Positions 5,366-7,686 of a DNA stretch of 7,686 bases are shown here, piece by piece. The first letter of the stretch is position 1. Each line of letters begins with the position of its first letter. The notes beneath the pieces are model-generated. The model saw only the letters and a list, made by a program, of their open reading frames with translations. It made no database searches and was not told the origin of the DNA. The position numbers and the translations under genes were made by a program. The stretch lies in NCBI GenBank assembly GCA_902475455.1, contig CABRZO010000119.1, positions 1 to 7,686 of the forward strand, written 5' to 3'. Origin of the DNA: an uncultured Eubacteriales bacterium. Its GTDB lineage: Bacteria > Bacillota > Clostridia > Oscillospirales > Oscillospiraceae.

Positions 5366-6766
5366 ATGACCAAAGAAATCGAGCGCAAAAACGACTTTTC
5401 CAAGGGTAATGTTCCCAGTCTCATCATGAAGATGGCCATTCCCATGATTGTGGCCCAGGTGGTCAACGCCCTTTACTCCATTGTGGACCGCATCTACATC
5501 GGCCACATGGCGGATGTGGGCCAGCTGGCCCTGACGGGCATCGGCCTCTGTTTCCCCATCACCATGACGGTGTCCGCCTTCTCCGCCCTGATCGGCTACG
5601 GCGGCGCCCCTCTGAGCTCCATCCTCCGGGGGCGTCGGGAGGACCAGAAGGCGGAGCAGGTGCTGGGCACCTGTGTCACCGCCCTGGTGGTGCTGGGCAT
5701 TGTGGTGCCTCTGGCCTGTTTCTTTCTGCGGGAGCCCATCCTGTACCTCTTCGGAGCCAGCCCCGCCACCTATCCCTATGCGGACCGCTATATCACCATC
5801 TATTTGATGGGCAGCCTGCCAGTGATGCTCACCCTGGGCCTCAATACCTTTATCAATGCCCAGGGTTTCACCCGGGACGGTATGGTCACCGTGGGCATCG
5901 GCGCTCTGTGCAACCTGGTGCTGGACCCCATCTTCATCTTTGGCTTCGGGCTGGGGGTCCGGGGGGCCGCCATCGCCACGGTGATTTCTCAGCTGGTGTC
6001 CTGCATCTGGGTCATCGCCTTCCTGCTGGGGAAAAAGAACCTGATCCGGCTGCGGCGGCAATACCTGAAACCCAGTTGGCCATTGCTGGGCAAAGTCTGC
6101 GGCCTGGGCGTGTCCAGCTTCATCATGCAGATCACCGAGAGCGCCATTTCCGCCGTCTTTAACGCCAGCCTCTACCGGTTTGGCGGCGACATCTATGTGA
6201 CCACCATGACGGTGGCCACCTCCATCAGTCAGATCTACACCATGATCATCCAGGGCTTCGGCCAGGGGGCCCAGCCGGTCACCGGCTATAACTACGGGGC
6301 CGGAGCTTATGGCCGGGTCCGGCAGTGCTACCGGTTCCTGACGGTGGTTTGCCTGGGCTACGCCGTTGTGGCCTGGGGCCTGATCCAGCTGTTCATGCCC
6401 CAGATCATTTCAGTGTTCAACAATGATCCCAATCTGCTGGCCACGGCGGTGCCCATGCTGCGGATCTTCTTCCTGCTCACCTTCCTGTTTGCCCTCCAGA
6501 CCGCCAGCCAGAACACCTTTGTGGCCCTGGGGGAGGCGAAAAAGGCCACCTTCTTCGCCCTGCTGCGAAAGGTGTTCCTGTTGATCCCTCTGATCCTGAT
6601 TATGCCCCGGATCGGCTTCGGGGTCACCGGCATCTTTGCCGCCGAACCCATCGCGGACACCATCTCCGCGGCGGTATGTTTCATCACCTTCCTGCTGACC
6701 TCCTACCGGGGGCTGCGGAAAAAAGAACAGGCCCAACTGGCCGCGAAAAATGAGGAAACTATATGA
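5366..6766 (+). CDS. MATE family efflux transporter, MepA-like
   Basis: Cation-coupled multidrug/metabolite antiporter with two MatE repeats and about 12 predicted membrane helices (466 aa, normal length). The N-terminus (MTKEIERKNDFSKGNVPSLI) and the first helix (IPMIVAQVVNALYSIVDRIYIGHM, 25-48) are typical of the MepA-like subgroup. Other landmarks are NAQGFTRDGM (164-173), FNASLYRFGG (265-274) opening the second repeat, and QGAQPVTGYNYGA (300-312). The C-terminus is a short, charged cytosolic tail. It lies 12 bp after ybeY and its stop overlaps the era start (ATGA), so it is co-transcribed and probably coupled. Its own Shine-Dalgarno is weak (only GGA, 5357-5359). dgkA and cdd often occupy this place in Firmicutes. 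Substrate cannot be told from sequence; base composition resembles the neighbours, so any acquisition is not recent. Confidence 0.93.
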   Translation: MTKEIERKNDFSKGNVPSLIMKMAIPMIVAQVVNALYSIVDRIYIGHMADVGQLALTGIGLCFPITMTVSAFSALIGYGGAPLSSILRGRREDQKAEQVLGTCVTALVVLGIVVPLACFFLREPILYLFGASPATYPYADRYITIYLMGSLPVMLTLGLNTFINAQGFTRDGMVTVGIGALCNLVLDPIFIFGFGLGVRGAAIATVISQLVSCIWVIAFLLGKKNLIRLRRQYLKPSWPLLGKVCGLGVSSFIMQITESAISAVFNASLYRFGGDIYVTTMTVATSISQIYTMIIQGFGQGAQPVTGYNYGAGAYGRVRQCYRFLTVVCLGYAVVAWGLIQLFMPQIISVFNNDPNLLATAVPMLRIFFLLTFLFALQTASQNTFVALGEAKKATFFALLRKVFLLIPLILIMPRIGFGVTGIFAAEPIADTISAAVCFITFLLTSYRGLRKKEQAQLAAKNEETI

Positions 6767-7665
6767 GTCATATTACACATTCCGGAATGATCACCCTCTG
6801 CGGACGGCCCAACGTGGGCAAGTCCACCCTGCTCAACGCCTTTGTGGGGGAGAAAATCGCCATTGTCTCCAATAAACCCCAGACCACCCGGAACCGCATC
6901 AGCGGCATTGTGACCCGGGGAGAGCGCCAGTATGTCTTCCTGGACACCCCGGGCCTCCACAAGGCCCGGAACCGGCTGGGGGAATATATGGTGGGGGTGG
7001 TCCGCACCAGCGTGGCCGATGTGGATGCGGTGCTGCTGGTGGTGGACCCGGTGGCCAACGTGGGAGAACCGGAGATGGAGCTCATCCAGCGCATCAAGGC
7101 CCTGAAACTCCCCGCCGTGCTGGTCATCAACAAGGTGGATACCCTGGAGAACAAGGAGAAGCTGCTGGAGGTCATCGCCGCCTACACCGCCGTCCATGAC
7201 TTTGAGGCGGTGATGCCCATCTCCGCCCGGGAGAAGGACGGGGTGGAGGAGCTGCTGGAGCTGCTGGGCAAATTCCTGCCGGAAGGGCCTCAGCTCTTCC
7301 CGGAGGACATGACCACCGACCAGCCCGAGCGGCAGGTGATGGCGGAGATCCTGCGGGAGAAGCTGCTCTACTGCCTGGATAAGGAGATCCCCCACGGCAC
7401 CGCCGTGGAGATCACCAAGTTTTCCGAGCGGGACAGCGAGATCATCGACGTGGAGGCCACCATTTTCTGTGAAAAGTCCAGCCACAAGGGCATCATCATT
7501 GGCAAGGGGGGTGCCATGCTGAAAAAGGTGTCCACCCTGGCCCGAAAGGACATGGAGCGGTTTATGGGCACCAAGGTCTACCTCCAGACCTGGGTGAAGG
7601 TGAAGGAGAACTGGCGGGACAGTCTGGCCGGGGTCCACAATATGGGCTACCGGGAGGACTACTGA
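6763..7665 (+). CDS. era: GTPase Era
   Basis: Essential GTPase that binds the 3' end of 16S rRNA and checks 30S assembly; cytosolic and partly membrane-associated. It is 300 aa, the normal length. The GTPase domain shows G1 GRPNVGKST (14-22), switch I KPQTTRNR (38-45, G2 Thr), G3 DTPG (61-64), G4 NKVD (123-126) and G5 ISA (153-155). The C-terminal KH domain begins near 205 with IPHGTAVEI, and its RNA-binding loop is IIIGKGG (244-250); WVKVKENWRD closes it. The start is supported by GAGGA (6752-6756) 6 nt upstream and overlaps the MATE stop by ATGA. YbeY and Era both act at the 16S rRNA 3' end, which explains the clustering. The last codons form one arm of an inverted repeat (7638-7686). All GTP-binding motifs are intact. 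Confidence 0.98.
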   Translation: MSHITHSGMITLCGRPNVGKSTLLNAFVGEKIAIVSNKPQTTRNRISGIVTRGERQYVFLDTPGLHKARNRLGEYMVGVVRTSVADVDAVLLVVDPVANVGEPEMELIQRIKALKLPAVLVINKVDTLENKEKLLEVIAAYTAVHDFEAVMPISAREKDGVEELLELLGKFLPEGPQLFPEDMTTDQPERQVMAEILREKLLYCLDKEIPHGTAVEITKFSERDSEIIDVEATIFCEKSSHKGIIIGKGGAMLKKVSTLARKDMERFMGTKVYLQTWVKVKENWRDSLAGVHNMGYREDY

Positions 7666-7686
7666 AGCTGCCTGTAGCCCATATTG
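7638..7686. repeat. Perfect 13-bp inverted repeat spanning the era stop
   Basis: CAATATGGGCTAC (7638-7650, inside the last era codons, encoding part of HNMGY) is the exact reverse complement of GTAGCCCATATTG (7674-7686), with 23 bp between them that include the stop codon. The right arm ends at the window edge, so the repeat may be longer. In mRNA it would fold the end of era into a stem-loop. It could be a transcript-end structure, a processing site or part of a dispersed repeat; no T run is visible within the window. Confidence 0.6.

Noticed and set aside
4880..6061. A 393-codon minus-strand frame opposite ybeY and the MATE gene
   Set aside because: It crosses two well-supported plus-strand genes and the gap between them; its translation is Asp/His/Gly/Gln-rich and resembles no known family.
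6703..7638. A 311-codon minus-strand frame opposite era
   Set aside because: Era is complete with every GTPase and KH motif on the plus strand; the antisense translation shows the same shadow composition.
1..7686. CRISPR array, tRNA, rRNA, insertion sequence or phage genes
   Set aside because: No regularly spaced direct repeats, no tRNA cloverleaf sequence, no rRNA segments, and no transposase or phage-type protein was recognised in any frame.

Overview
The window looks like chromosomal DNA of a GC-rich, anaerobic, endospore-forming member of the Clostridia. The family Oscillospiraceae (Flavonifractor or Oscillibacter type) is a plausible guess. Three things point this way: an oxygen-sensitive class III ribonucleotide reductase, the sporulation pair yqfC-yqfD, and a strong preference for G/C at third codon positions. 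Placement below Clostridia is inference.

Layout. Positions 1-2016 (minus strand) hold most of nrdD, the anaerobic ribonucleoside-triphosphate reductase, cut by the left window edge before its glycyl-radical loop. Positions 2017-2290 are a divergent intergenic region. On the minus strand it carries a good housekeeping-type promoter for nrdD (2141-2169), followed by two NrdR-box-like palindromes 31 bp apart centre to centre (2112-2127 and 2081-2096). On the plus strand a match to the mother-cell sigma-E promoter consensus (2241-2270) lies just ahead of yqfC. From 2291 to 7665 five genes plus one insertion run on the plus strand as a tight cluster: yqfC, yqfD, phoH, ybeY, a MepA-like MATE efflux transporter gene, and era. 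The last three junctions are compact: ATGA overlap phoH/ybeY, 12-bp gap ybeY/MATE, ATGA overlap MATE/era. The window ends with a perfect 13-bp inverted repeat that straddles the era stop codon.

How the genes fit together. nrdD makes deoxynucleotides without oxygen and appears to be controlled by the ATP/dATP-sensing repressor NrdR. The cluster to the right is the widely conserved Firmicutes 'sporulation plus ribosome/RNA maturation' neighbourhood. YqfC and YqfD act in the mother cell during sporulation. PhoH (RNA-linked ATPase), YbeY (16S rRNA maturation endonuclease) and Era (16S rRNA-binding GTPase) serve small-subunit ribosome biogenesis. Because those last functions are needed in growing cells, an internal vegetative promoter is expected, and an AT-rich patch inside yqfD (about 3499-3560) with an extended -10-like element is a candidate. 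The odd member is the MATE transporter, which sits where dgkA and cdd are often found; the yqfF (7TM-HD) gene is also absent from its usual place between phoH and ybeY. I found no wholly new system; the regulatory sites, the MATE insertion and the terminal inverted repeat are the points most worth checking.
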